DNA of 64,000 nt. Source: Tetranychus cinnabarinus. Lineage: Eukaryota; Arthropoda; Arachnida; Trombidiformes; Tetranychidae. The position numbers and the translations under genes are program-made. The notes beneath the pieces are model-generated. The model did no database searches, was not told where the DNA came from, and saw only the letters and a list, made by a program, of their open reading frames with translations. Positions 13,001 through 23,108 of this stretch are shown one piece after another. The first letter of the stretch is position 1. Every line of letters begins with the position of its first letter. The stretch spans positions 18,166,001 through 18,230,000 of the forward strand of contig WHVY01000001.1 of the NCBI GenBank assembly GCA_022266195.1. The letters run 5' to 3'.

Positions 13001-16000
13001 CACTTTTATTGACAAGTGAAAGCTTTTTTATCAAACAATAACCAATCGAGGTTCTCATAATGAGCTTCAATTTCATCAACAAGTTACTTTCGACTCTTTT
13101 ATCGGTCCCTCTGGAATGAGCCTTCAAATAATGTGATATGACTCCGTTGAGGCTAACTATTAGTGTCTCATACAGACATTCATCAGCAACTATGGAAGCG
13201 TACTTTTAGCGAACTGATCTGATTTTACTATCAATGACCTAGAAGTAGACTTATTTCTCAAACTTGTTATCCATAATCTTAAAAATATCGCGTTGAGATA
13301 CAAAACTTTCCTCATTTCCTACTTTTTTCTTTCAATTTTTCTTTTAAAGATTTTTTGATATAAAAATGTCAAAACTTATTTAACTTATCATGAGAAAGGA
13401 AGCATTTATACGAAATTTCATATTGAATTACAGATATTTTCTGTTTCCCTGTCTTGTTGATTTCATGCCCAATTCGTCCACCAAGAAGTGAAACCAAACA
13501 CTCTTAATCAGAAACACAATCTTCGAAGCAAAGGTGTTCCAGAATCCCGGGGATTGTACATAAGCTTATAGCTTTACATTTCATGCTCTTAACGTTGAAA
13601 CAATTTAAATCGAAGTCGCTCTAGAACAATTGAAAGCTTAATTGTTCAAACACAAGAAATTAATTTCCAAGCAAACACATTTTACAATCACTTATTCACC
13701 ATATTGAATCAGATTTTGCTTTCTGTTCAAAGTAATCAAATAAAAAACACTAAAATACATTATCTATCAATTTATCACAGACAAGTTGCAAAAGGGCGAA
13801 GTTAGTCATAAAAAATCTGTTCAAGCAAGTTGGCGATTTTCGGCCTAAAATCCAAAAATTCTGACTCTTGTTTTGACTGCAAATAACTGTCCAAAAACTG
13901 AAAAATAGACTCTCAGAGAAACAAGAAAATTTTCATTTAAACAATAATCTATTCAATCTTGAAAATTTCAGAAGCTCTCAATAATGATACTAAACGATTT
14001 GCATGGAATTTTTTTCTCCAGAAAATGTTTTATCCTTTAAATAAATCAAAATTTGCTTATTTTTTAATATAAAGAAAGTCGATTTTGATTGAGAATAAAA
14101 TATTATTAGATTGACATTATGGATAACTATTGATGGAGCAACTTCATTTGATTACAATATCGATGTAATGGCAAAAACATTTGAAATGGATTGGCAAAAC
14201 TGGAGCAGCAAGAAAAAAAAGGTTGAAAAATTGTCCGTAAAATCCATTAATATAACAATTTTGTCGAGTTTATTTTTCATTTTTTATTCCAGAAAATAAA
14301 TGATGTAACGTGAAATATCACACAATTTTGTGACAAAAAAAGGACAATTTAAATGCGATAAAGTATAATGTGTTTGAGTTGAAATGATGGAAACAATTTT
14401 TGGCAAACATTTGAATGGCATTTCAATACACTTGGATGGGTTGATGAGTGAAAATGAAATGAAATGCTAATTGATGGACAAAAGTGAAAAATTGAAATGT
14501 TGCTCTTCCATTGATTAACCCAACATTGACAACAATCAAATAATCTGGTTCAATGAATTCTTGGGTGTGTTGCTAATCAATTAATGTTATTCATGATTAT
14601 TGAGATTAGACCAACAATAATACTGCCAATCAAAGGTTAACATGAACTGTTCAACATTTCAATGTCTTTTCAAGATATTCCCATTGACTCTGATATTGAT
14701 TTACACATTTAACCTCAACAGCAAATGTTGATTTACATTTCACCTGATTTTATCTCTTTTTTAGTGTTTATTATTATTGGAATAGTCATGAAGAGAGCAA
14801 GGTAAAAATGGAAATATCATGATAATAATGGAAACCTTGTAATTTTCAATTCTAATTTTGTATTGATTGTTTCTTTGTCTTATGCTAATGCATGGATGGC
14901 ATTTTCAACTCTCTTTAAATTCACCAGTTTGAATCTTTTAATGATGTTAATAACATTGAATTATCACATTTTGTCAATACTTTGTCGAGACAAAATGTTA
15001 ATCTGTTAATTTAGTTCCAACTAATCACAATCAAGTGTAAAATGTTAATCTTTGTTTATTATTGTTACCAGGGAAACTTGAAAATGTTAACCTAAAAAAC
15101 CATTTCTGCAAGTTTTCAATTCATTTCTCGTTGCAACATTCAACATCTTCATCTTATAAACCTATTAATCAATTGATTTTTTTCTTCTTTTCTTATTCTG
15201 TTCATGGTTGTTCATGATAATCTAAATGATTTGTTAACCAAAATTAAGTGTTACACAAATTTAATGATTAAAAATAGCTTTCAATTTGCTAAATCAATCA
15301 ACTTGCTTCTTGTTGTTGTTTACAATTTAGATTAGCAAATCAAAATTGAATAAACTAAACAATGTGCTAATCGATTGATTGGTGAAGTTATTCTGGTTAA
15401 CTCCAGGTTTTGGTTTAAATTTTGGGTTAAATTAAGGTTGAGGTTAAGGTTGAAGCTTTTCTGGTTTTCTGGTTTCTTTTAACCGATTAACTTATAAGCC
15501 AATTTGAATGAGGTTGCTTAAGATGGTTAATAAATCATTGTTTATTCATCATTTTTTAGGTTCATTTTGAAACAATCAATTTGAAATGAATTCAATGATT
15601 CAATATAATAGAATTAAAATGAAAAATTAATTTACTGACAACATTGATGATAAATTATTGATGAATAATGGCTACAGTAAAACATCTTGTTTACATTGAA
15701 TATCTAATAAAACACTAAAATCAATCTAATCGATAATCAACACTTAAATATTGATTCATCCTTTTCATTATTTGCTCAACGTTAGAATCATCATTATTAG
15801 TAATTTCAATTACCATTTCATTTAAAATAATTCACTCAACAATCTTATTAATAACTGTTCTGTTGCGAGTGAATTGCTTTAAACATTTGCTTAGATTGAT
15901 TTTTAAAAACAATATTGAATTTTTGCCTTCCGATGTCCATAGTAACTAAATTAATATTAGTAATTTATATTATATCATCGAATGAGTTGAATTGAAATTT

Positions 16001-17107
16001 TAGTTTTTATTGTTTCTAAAAATCTTCATTTGTCACTTGGCTATCTCATAACAATGAATGATGAAGACAATTGGTTCTGTTAATGATTGATGGTTGACTA
16101 TCGATATATTCATTTCAATAATGTAATTTGAATCGTCTTAAAGATCAATAATGTAAATATGCTTTGTGTTGAAGTTTCCAATGAAAGTCTGGGAAAAGGT
16201 AAATCAATGATTTTGGGTTTGTTTTTGTTGGTTGTACTGTTTTTTTAATTTAAATTTGGTAATGTCAATGACAATCAGTTGTTTAGCTAAATGAGAGTAA
16301 ACTTGAAAGCTTGTTAGGGTTACAATTGTTAATAAATGTGAATTGACGGGTAAACCAGATTTAACCAGGATTCTGAAATAAGCTTACCTAATGAGAAATG
16401 AATGTTATTATGCATCACTGGTTAAATCTAATTATTGTATTACCTTGTTAATAATCTGCTTATTTGCTTCATCAACTTCTATTATAGTTAATCACTTTGA
16501 CTGTTTAACTCTTTAGTTTGTTTGGTTTACTTGCATTTTTACTTTACTTTGTTGGCTTCTACGCAAATATCATTGATAAATATGCTGATTAACACTGAAT
16601 ATTGACTAAATCAGATTATCGTATAATTGATTTTTGTTTGAAAAATCCAGATTAAAGGATTCCCAACAAGATTCGCCATAATTTAACCATTCAATTTGCA
16701 GACAGTTCAATCCTTTGGGTTGATAGAGTTTTTTAGTTTCTTTAAGTTTCTAGAAAAAAAAAGGAGAAACAAGTCTGTTAGTTCATGGATGTAATTCAAA
16801 AAAATGGCAATCTTGCCTGAGGTATTGTCTTACCTTTTGTTCTTGGTGTAAATTTGGATGAGAATATGACTTAATTAAATTATAAGGTAAATACTGGGGT
16901 AAAAATGGAGGGTTGAGAAAGTGTGAAAAACTCGCAAAATGTTACTAATGAGTGTAAACAAAAAGTGTTTAATGTCAGAGCCTTAACAGAAATGAACAAA
17001 AGGTTTTTATAATGATTTTTTTCCGAGGTTTATAATCAAACCAGTTGACAGTTGAAGACAAAAGATGAAATATTTATAGTTGATTTTTTTGTATCCTCCG
17101 TCTACAG
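7016..17107. other. 10-kb gene-poor stretch, possible giant intron of the RING-PIMT gene
   Basis: AT-rich sequence with no supported conserved gene. Short open frames (for example 9084-9284, 12735-12986, 14111-14299) lack a clear start, domain or splicing. 9180-9260 is a GAT/AAT-rich microsatellite-like stretch, and 12124-12137 is a perfect 14-base palindrome AGCAAATATTTGCT. If the two flanking exons are one gene, this is an intron of 10,096 bases (GT at 7012, AG at 17107), far longer than other introns here. No block encoding the missing PIMT segment (between helix 1 and the SAM-binding motif) could be identified with confidence. Confidence 0.45.
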
Positions 17108-17504
17108 GGAATTACGTCGATTTGTTCGGGTTTTGGAAATGCTTGCTCCATTGGTTCATCCTGATTGGAAAATTTTAACAACCAACGCACTTTATATCTC
17201 TGTCTGTGTGGCACTTTTACTGGGAACCAGTGGACAGGTTATCGCCTTGACCAACAATTTTGAGCTGAAATTGAGAACAGAAAAATATTATGGTTTTCTT
17301 GTTACCGGCAATAAATTGGAGCTAATTTATGATCAATGTTGGAAGAGTGGTTATGCCGCACTAGCACCCTATGACTGTATCATTGGTATTTTCCCAAAGA
17401 CAGTAACTAATCAACTTAAGGAAGGAGGCTATTTTTACGATTATACAAGTCTATATCGAAAAATGGCAAATGGATCGATGGAAACTGTTAAAGCAGTTTC
17501 TTAG
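17108..17504 (+). CDS. PIMT-like methyltransferase domain, degenerate; second exon of the RING fusion
   Basis: The frame has no ATG before position 17138. It opens directly after a strong acceptor (TTTTTTTGTATCCTCCGTCTACAG, ending at 17107), so it reads as an internal/terminal exon. The protein follows the PIMT order: a helix (FVRVLEMLAPLV), then the position of motif I, then LLLGTSGQVIAL, then GYAALAPYDCIIG matching the family's GYAEEAPYDAIHVG, and NQLKEGGYF matching the LKPGGR strand. The motif-I glycine loop that binds S-adenosylmethionine is replaced by LTTNALYIS, and the C-terminal strands are lost, so catalysis is doubtful. The phase matches the donor at 7012 exactly (GC+G gives an alanine codon). 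It may alternatively be an orphan fragment. Confidence 0.6.
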
Positions 17505-17735
17505 AGAGAATCAAGTTCCCGGTAATCATACAAACTGATTGGAAATTAGAGAAGGAACCTTTTATCGAAAATTTTGTATTCGAGCGTTTTTGCTTGCGTT
17601 TATTAAGTGAATTATGCAGCAATTTCATTTTAACTAATCGATTATTCTCTTATGCAAAGTTTATGTTATAATAGCTAGTCTACAGCCTGATCTGATACTC
17701 GATTGTTGGATGTAATAAATTAAAGCAACTGTTAG

Positions 17736-18089
17736 TTACTTACGATAATAGTCTCGTTGATTATTCCGATCATATCTTGGAACCTTGAAATTTTTCTTTT
17801 CCTGTTTCCGCGTCTTTTTTCGCTCTGCACTTTCCTCGTCTCTTCTTTCTTTAGTAGCTCGATACTCGGCTAGATTAGGCACGTTTTCCGCCAATCTCTC
17901 GATCTCTTCCATAACATCTGGACTGTATTTGACACCAAGAGTTTCAACATTAACAAATGTTTGAGCCAAACACAGCAATTTGTCCGGAGGAAAAGTATCA
18001 CAGTAAGTAGTCATGAACGCGTTCCTTAATTGCCAATGGTCTTCCAATTCCCATGATTTACGTTGAGTTTTAATCTCTTCTTCATTCAT
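17736..18089 (-). CDS. XRN2-binding (XTBD) domain protein, CDKN2AIP/PAXT-1-like
   Basis: Single exon of 117 residues. Residues about 10-70 carry an XTBD-type helical domain: a W near the start (SWELEDHWQLRNAFM), the FPPDKLLCLAQTFVNVETLG block and the YSPDVMEEIERLAEN helix. This pattern occurs in CDKN2AIP, CDKN2AIPNL, NKRF and nematode PAXT-1, which bind and stabilise the nuclear 5'-3' exonuclease XRN2. The C-terminal third is highly basic (RRDEESAERKKTRKQEKK), suggesting nuclear localisation or RNA contact. The stop overlaps a consensus donor (CGTAAGTAA), so a longer spliced form is possible, but no downstream exon was found. AATAAA in minus sense lies near 17600. It is convergent with the PIMT exon. 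Confidence 0.75.
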   Translation of the reverse strand: MNEEEIKTQRKSWELEDHWQLRNAFMTTYCDTFPPDKLLCLAQTFVNVETLGVKYSPDVMEEIERLAENVPNLAEYRATKERRDEESAERKKTRKQEKKNFKVPRYDRNNQRDYYRK

Positions 18090-18624
18090 GATTAAATTAG
18101 TGAAAACTATATAAATAAATAAATAAAAATCACAATATCAAAAAAATAATATTGACTGGCGTTGTCAAAAACATGTGTTAAAGTAAGCCAGGCTTACTTG
18201 AAGCCTTTCCTCATTCATGATTCATGAATGCAGTGAGCCGCCATCTATGAAGTAAACTTGTCACAGTAGCCCAAAAACCGGTAAATTGAATTGAAATTTT
18301 CCTCAAATAAGGTCGTTTTTTTAATAAACAATTGATATGGAAACAATCCAAACAAATGTTTTAAATAGACATAAATTGATAGTTACTATTAGTGATAATA
18401 TTTCTGGTCCTTTAGAATACAAACAAAAAAACTTAAAACAGATTTTTCAGTACTTTTGGAATAACTAATATAATAATCAAATCTTCCAAAAGGCAACAAA
18501 TTCGGGATAAATTTGAATGAACAGACCAAAATTAAATTAATTGATGCTCACTAATTAATTAAACATTTAAGTAAAACAATTAGTAGCAAAGAAACGGATA
18601 AAAAATTAAATAATGAAACTGAAA

Positions 18625-18712
18625 TGTCACGGGGATTCGATCCATAAACCTATCCTCGAGGGGAACTCAAGGATCAGGTGCCTTTATCATGTAAGGCTTA
18701 GCACATCGTGTA
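18625..18712 (-). repeat. tRNA-like core, copy A
   Basis: B-box-like GGATTCGATCC (plus-strand reading). The long hairpin is ATCCTCGAG/CTCAAGGAT with one mismatch. The D-arm-like stem reads GCCTT/AAGGC where other copies have GCCTG/CAGGC, a compensatory double change. Confidence 0.6.
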
Positions 18713-19186
18713 GAGAAGTGAAGACAAAAAATGTACTAAACCTTTTTCTTGTTAGTTCAATGATTAACCGTATTTAAATTTCCCAACTTCTATCAAATAT
18801 TAAGACAATTAAGAAAAATTTACAATCTATTAAACTATTTCATATATCTTTGCCAATAAAATTGAATAGATTCTCAACCGATTTGGATTATTTTACATTT
18901 ACAGCAATAAATAAATCAATAAATAAATATCTATAAATTGATAGTTAGTATTTGTGATAATATTTCTAGTTCGTTAGAATAAAAATAAAGAAACTTAAAC
19001 AGGATTCTTTAGTGCCTCTGGAATAACTAAAATAAATAATATCATTCAAAAGATAACAAATTAAAGATAAATTTCAATGAACAGGCCAAAATTGAATCAA
19101 TAGATGCACGCTAATCAATAAAATGTTTAAGTTTAACAATAAATAGCAAAGAAATGAATAAAAAAATCAAATAATGAAACTGCAAA

Positions 19187-19270
19187 GGTCACCGGGTTTC
19201 GATCCATAAACCTAACCCTTGAGGGGAACTCAAGGGTCAGGTGCCTGATCCATACAGGCTTGGGGACACT
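19187..19270 (-). repeat. tRNA-like core, copy B
   Basis: Full core with hairpin ACCCTTGAG/CTCAAGGGT and stem GCCTG/CAGGC. GATCCATA occurs twice, on either side of the long hairpin. The B-box-like motif is varied to GTTTCGATCC. Confidence 0.6.
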
Positions 19271-19611
19271 GGGTAAAACAATGATGTCAAAAAATGTACA
19301 TTACCAAATTGATTGTAAACCCATCATATCCAATTGAATTGAATTGATCTTCAAACAATTTGTATCATATGATCTAACTTACAAAAATAAGGCTGGATTG
19401 GTTTGTGAAATGAGCCAACTTCAACGAAAAGCTTTACTGACAATTAAAATAATTAAAGTTGAATGAAAAGGCTGAGCATGGTTTTAAGACCATGGATATT
19501 AATAAACAGGCCATAATTGAATCAATAGAGACACACTTATCAATTAAAATATGCAAATTTAACCATAAAAAGCAAAAAAAATGATGTAAAAATCAAATAA
19601 TAAAACTGTAA

Positions 19612-19695
19612 GGTTACGGGGATTCGATCCATAAACCTTACCCTTGCGTGCACTCAAGGGTAAGGTGCCTGATCTACACAGGCTTGAGACAATGT
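19612..19695 (-). repeat. tRNA-like core, copy C
   Basis: The hairpin is extended to CCTTACCCTTG/CAAGGGTAAGG, eleven perfect pairs. D-arm-like stem GCCTG/CAGGC. Followed downstream by an extra segment (about 19905-20195) absent from the related copy F. Confidence 0.6.
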
Positions 19696-20004
19696 GTAAT
19701 GAGGAAAGCTCAAAAAATGGAGATAAACCTTCCAACTGTTAGTTCAATGATTAACCATATTTAAATTTCCCAATTTCTATCAAATGTTTAGACTTTTAAG
19801 AAAAATTTACAATATATTAAACAATTTCATTCATCTTCGCCAATCAAATTGAATAGATTCTCAACCAATTTGTATGATTTAATATAACTTACAGCATTAA
19901 GGTGGACTTTTGATGAATATTTTATTAATTTTCATACATTTATACGTTTTAGGCCTTCTCACTGTTATCTTGTTTTTTATGTTCTCAATGCTAATAATTA
20001 TGAA

Positions 20005-20199
20005 ATGGAGCTAAACTATAGCGAAAATAAGTCCATTTTAAGCGAACCTAGAGAAACTTGCCGAATACCAGTTCCTGTTGAACGAGTATCTTTGATGAAT
20101 GAGGAAATTTGCCTTGATGAAGTAAAAATCTGTAAAAATGAAATATTATTACTGGATAGATGTAAACACCACCTAGTCAATCAAGTAAATCTAAATTGA
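20005..20199 (+). CDS. Small ORF of unknown status inside the repeat cluster
   Basis: An ATG frame of 64 codons rich in charged residues (MELNYSENKSILSEPRET at the start). It lies within an extra segment of about 290 bases (19905-20195) present in the copy C unit but not in the otherwise matching copy F unit. No domain is recognised and no splice partner is certain (GTAAAT near the end is a weak donor). It could be a captured gene fragment or a chance frame. Confidence 0.2.
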   Translation: MELNYSENKSILSEPRETCRIPVPVERVSLMNEEICLDEVKICKNEILLLDRCKHHLVNQVNLN

Positions 20200-20670
20200 T
20201 TTGTGAAATAAACTTCAAACAAAAAGCTTTTTTGAAATTAATTGAGTTGAATGAAAATCTCTTTCCTCATTCATGAATGTGATGAGCCGCCATCTATGAA
20301 GTAAACTTGTAAAAGTAGCCCCAACACGGGCAAATTGAACTGAAATTTTTCTCAAATAACGCCGTTTTAATAAACAATTAATATGGAAACAATCCATTAA
20401 AATGTTTTAAACAGATATAAATTGATAGTTAGTATTTGTGATAATATTTCCAGTCTGTTAGAATAAAAATAAAGAAACTTAAACAGGATTCTTTAGAGCC
20501 TTTGGAATAACTAAAATAAATAAAATCATCCAAAAGATGACAAATTCGGGATAAATTGCAATGAAAAGGCCAAAATTAAATCAATGGATGCACACTAATT
20601 AATTTAATTTTTAAATACAAACATAAATGGTAAAGAAATGGGTAAAAAAAATCAAATAATGAATCTTAAA

Positions 20671-20710
20671 GGTCACGAGGATTCGATCCATACAGGCTTG
20701 GAGACAATGT
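20671..20710 (-). repeat. tRNA-like core, copy D (hairpin deleted)
   Basis: Keeps GATTCGATCCATACAGGCTTGG only. The sequence between the two GATCCATA repeats seen in copy B is missing, as expected from deletion between short direct repeats. Confidence 0.6.
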
Positions 20711-21085
20711 GTAGAGAAGAGCGATCAAAAAATCTATTTAAACAAACTAATTGTAAACCTATCATCGCCAATTGAATTGACTCGATTCTCTACCAATTAT
20801 CATCAATTATCAACAACATTATCATATCGAATCAACATTATCATTCTCTACCAATTATTATGATTTAACTTACGAATTAAGGCTGGATTGGTTTTTGAAA
20901 TGAGTTAACTTGAACGAAAAATCTTTACGCAAAATTGAAATAATTAAAGTTGAATGAAAATGATGAGCATGACACTCTTAAAACCATGGATATTAATAAA
21001 CAGGCCAAATTGAATCAATAGATGTTCAATAATCTAACAATAAATAGCAAAGAAATGGATAAAAAATCAAATAATAAATCTGAAA

Positions 21086-21170
21086 GGTCACGGGGATTCG
21101 ATCCATAAACCTAACCCTTGAGGGGAACTCAAGGGTCAGGTGCCTGAACCGTACAGGCTTGGGGACGTTG
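21086..21170 (-). repeat. tRNA-like core, copy E
   Basis: Full core nearly identical to copy B, with canonical GGATTCGATCC, hairpin ACCCTTGAG/CTCAAGGGT and stem GCCTG/CAGGC (loop AACCGTA). Confidence 0.6.
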
Positions 21171-21542
21171 TGTAAAGAGTTGAGTTCAAAAAATGTACAT
21201 AAACCTATCAAAAAAGAATTGAATGAAAATAGATGAATACGAAACTCTTAAACCTGACTGAAATAATATTGACAAAATTTACTAAAGTCTTCCAAATTAA
21301 TAGAATTGACTTTTGGTCTTTTTTGGTTCCTGAGAATACTAAACAAATGAATAAACAAGATTTTTCAGTGCCTTTGAAGTCACCATATATATTTCAAATC
21401 TTCCAAAAGGCAACAAATTCGCGATAAATTTCAAAAAACAGGCCAAAATTAAATCAATTGATGCACACTAATCAATAAAATATTTAAGTTTAACAATAAA
21501 AAGCAAAAAAATTGATGTAAAAATCAAATAAAAAAATTGTAA

Positions 21543-21625
21543 GGTTACGGGGATTCGATCCATAAACCTGACCCTCGAGGGGACCCCGAGGGACAGGTGC
21601 CTGATCCTTACAGGCTTGATACACT
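21543..21625 (-). repeat. tRNA-like core, copy F
   Basis: The hairpin has changed to CCCTCG/CGAGGG, where copies B, C and E have CCCTTG/CAAGGG, and the base of the stem is CCTG/CAGG. These are paired changes that keep the helix. Confidence 0.6.
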
Positions 21626-22361
21626 GTGTAAAGAAGAGAGACAAAAAAACGTACATAAACCTTTCCCTTGTAAATTCAATGGTTAACCATATTTAAAATT
21701 TTCAAATTTCAATCCAATATATAGACTTTTAAGAAAATTTACAATAACCAAACAATTTATTCATCTTCGCCAATTAAATTGAATAGATTCTCAACCAATT
21801 TGGATTATTTAATATAACTTACAGCATTAAATTGATTTGTGAAATAAACCTCAAACAAAAAGCTTTGTTGAAATTATTTGAGTTGAAAATCTCTAAATCA
21901 TGAAAAACTGAATGAGAATGTGAAAAAAAAGTTGTTATTAACAAGAGGTTTTGAACTCGGAAAAATATTATGACTGATACTCGCAGGTGTTTGTGACCTA
22001 GGTATTGTTAAGTAGATATATTAGTGTAAGCCTCTGCTATTGAGGCAATGGGGTTATCTAGTCTTACCAATCATAACATTTCGTTAATCAGCTAATAAAA
22101 GGCTAATTAAATTTTTCTTTTTCGATGTATCGTTTGGTTCCAAATCGATGTATTGAAGAATTGTTAGCCATTTAATGTTTAAAAAGCAAGAGTCATTTAT
22201 TTAAATACGCGGTTTACGTTAATCTTCTTAAATTTATTGTCAATTTAACCATTGCTTGTTTATTTTGGTTTTACTCTTTTTAATAACACATAACATTGAA
22301 GTTGTATTTATTTTTATTTATTTATATCAAGTGTTGCTACTATTATTGATTAAGAAAAAAC

Positions 22362-23108
22362 ATGTCTAGTGATTGTGGTCCTCGGTATCTTCGTGTTAAA
22401 CGGAAAGCTGATGAAGATCCTTGCTACTCTTCAAGACAATACAAGAGGTGTAAGTTTATTGCATCCGTGAAGACTACTCAATTACAAGATGTTCTTAAGG
22501 TAATCAACAATCAGAGCATCCAGGATTCTGATATTATTGATGTAAATCAAACTGTTGTAGAAGAAGGTATGTTTACTATATATTCATTTATCTTTATCTT
22601 TTGTAAATATTGGTTAAGGTTGTCTTGCCATCTTTTTATTCGTTATTTAGATCATTTAATTTGTGTTTTTCATTTCTTTAATAATCTTTTCCCTTTTTTT
22701 CATCGCTCCACAGATCCCCAATTACATGAAGAGGAAGAGCCAACCTTTAGAGGCTATGTTTATGACATTTATTGTCTACAAGATTTGGATAACAACTTGT
22801 ACAGTGTAGATGAGGAAGATGAAGAATCAGACAGTGATTCCAATGACGAAAATAATCCACGAAACGACTATCCTGATGAAGAAAGCTATGATTATTCTGA
22901 AATCAATTTTTACAGGGACTGGGAAGATGAAGAGGATTACAAATTAAGAGAAAATTTCGATGACTTTACGGTAAGAGGCAGAGATGTGGATGGCTCATCA
23001 AGTGAGGATTCACTTTCTAGGAACTGTGACGATGAACCAGAAGATGAAGATGATTTCGATCCTGATAAAATTGATGTTCCTTTCACTAAATCTTTAAACA
23101 GAGCTTGA
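22362..23108 (+). CDS. SLC7A6OS: RNA polymerase II nuclear import protein Iwr1 (SLC7A6OS)
   Basis: Two exons, 22362-22566 and 22714-23108, give 199 residues. The intron of 147 bases has a GTATGT donor and CTCCACAG acceptor. It is a multiple of three without a stop, so a retained-intron form of 248 residues is formally possible. The N-terminus has the family's LRVKRKADEDP block with a CKR-type basic patch. The core motif YVYDIYCLQDLDNN matches the Iwr1 YVYDIYYL signature. An acidic stretch with NNPRNDYPDEESYD follows, matching the NWRNEYPEEES block of vertebrate SLC7A6OS. The family escorts assembled RNA polymerase II into the nucleus. It is shorter than the human protein of about 309 residues. 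Confidence 0.9.
   Translation: MSSDCGPRYLRVKRKADEDPCYSSRQYKRCKFIASVKTTQLQDVLKVINNQSIQDSDIIDVNQTVVEEGMFTIYSFIFIFCKYWLRLSCHLFIRYLDHLICVFHFFNNLFPFFHRSTDPQLHEEEEPTFRGYVYDIYCLQDLDNNLYSVDEEDEESDSDSNDENNPRNDYPDEESYDYSEINFYRDWEDEEDYKLRENFDDFTVRGRDVDGSSSEDSLSRNCDDEPEDEDDFDPDKIDVPFTKSLNRA

Larger units (their letters stand above)
18200..21900 (-). repeat. Cluster of diverged repeats around a tRNA-like core (candidate SINE-derived array)
   Basis: Long diverged direct repeats fill this stretch. The block starting CATTCATGAAT..GAGCCGCCATCTATGAAGTAAAC occurs at 18206 and 20264. The block with ATAAATTGATAGTTA occurs at about 18370, 18930 and 20410. The block TAAGGCTGGATTGGTTT occurs at 19389 and 20880. Six copies of a structured core of about 85 bases (separate entries) sit in the same orientation, spaced 419-1059 bases apart. 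Read on the minus strand each full core offers a D-arm-like hairpin (GCCTG..CAGGC with a GG in the loop), a long hairpin, and a B-box-like GGATCGAATCC. That order (A-box region, then B-box) suggests a tRNA-derived SINE or related pol III unit. Confidence 0.65.

Noticed and set aside
13138..13215. Frame reading DMTPLRLTISVSYRHSSATMEAY, faintly like the missing PIMT segment
   Set aside because: An in-frame TAA lies just upstream with no acceptor between; only a 24-base microexon would be usable, too short to claim.
21026..21656. Two similar minus-strand ORFs sharing KPVRFRHL and SRVRFMDRIPVT
   Set aside because: They are translations of two copies of the tRNA-like repeat core; other copies have no such frame, so conservation reflects the repeat, not protein selection.
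22020..22070. GCCTC..GAGGC hairpin near a TTTTGAACTCGG stretch, possible seventh tRNA-like unit
   Set aside because: Spacing and remaining arms do not fit the six-core alignment.
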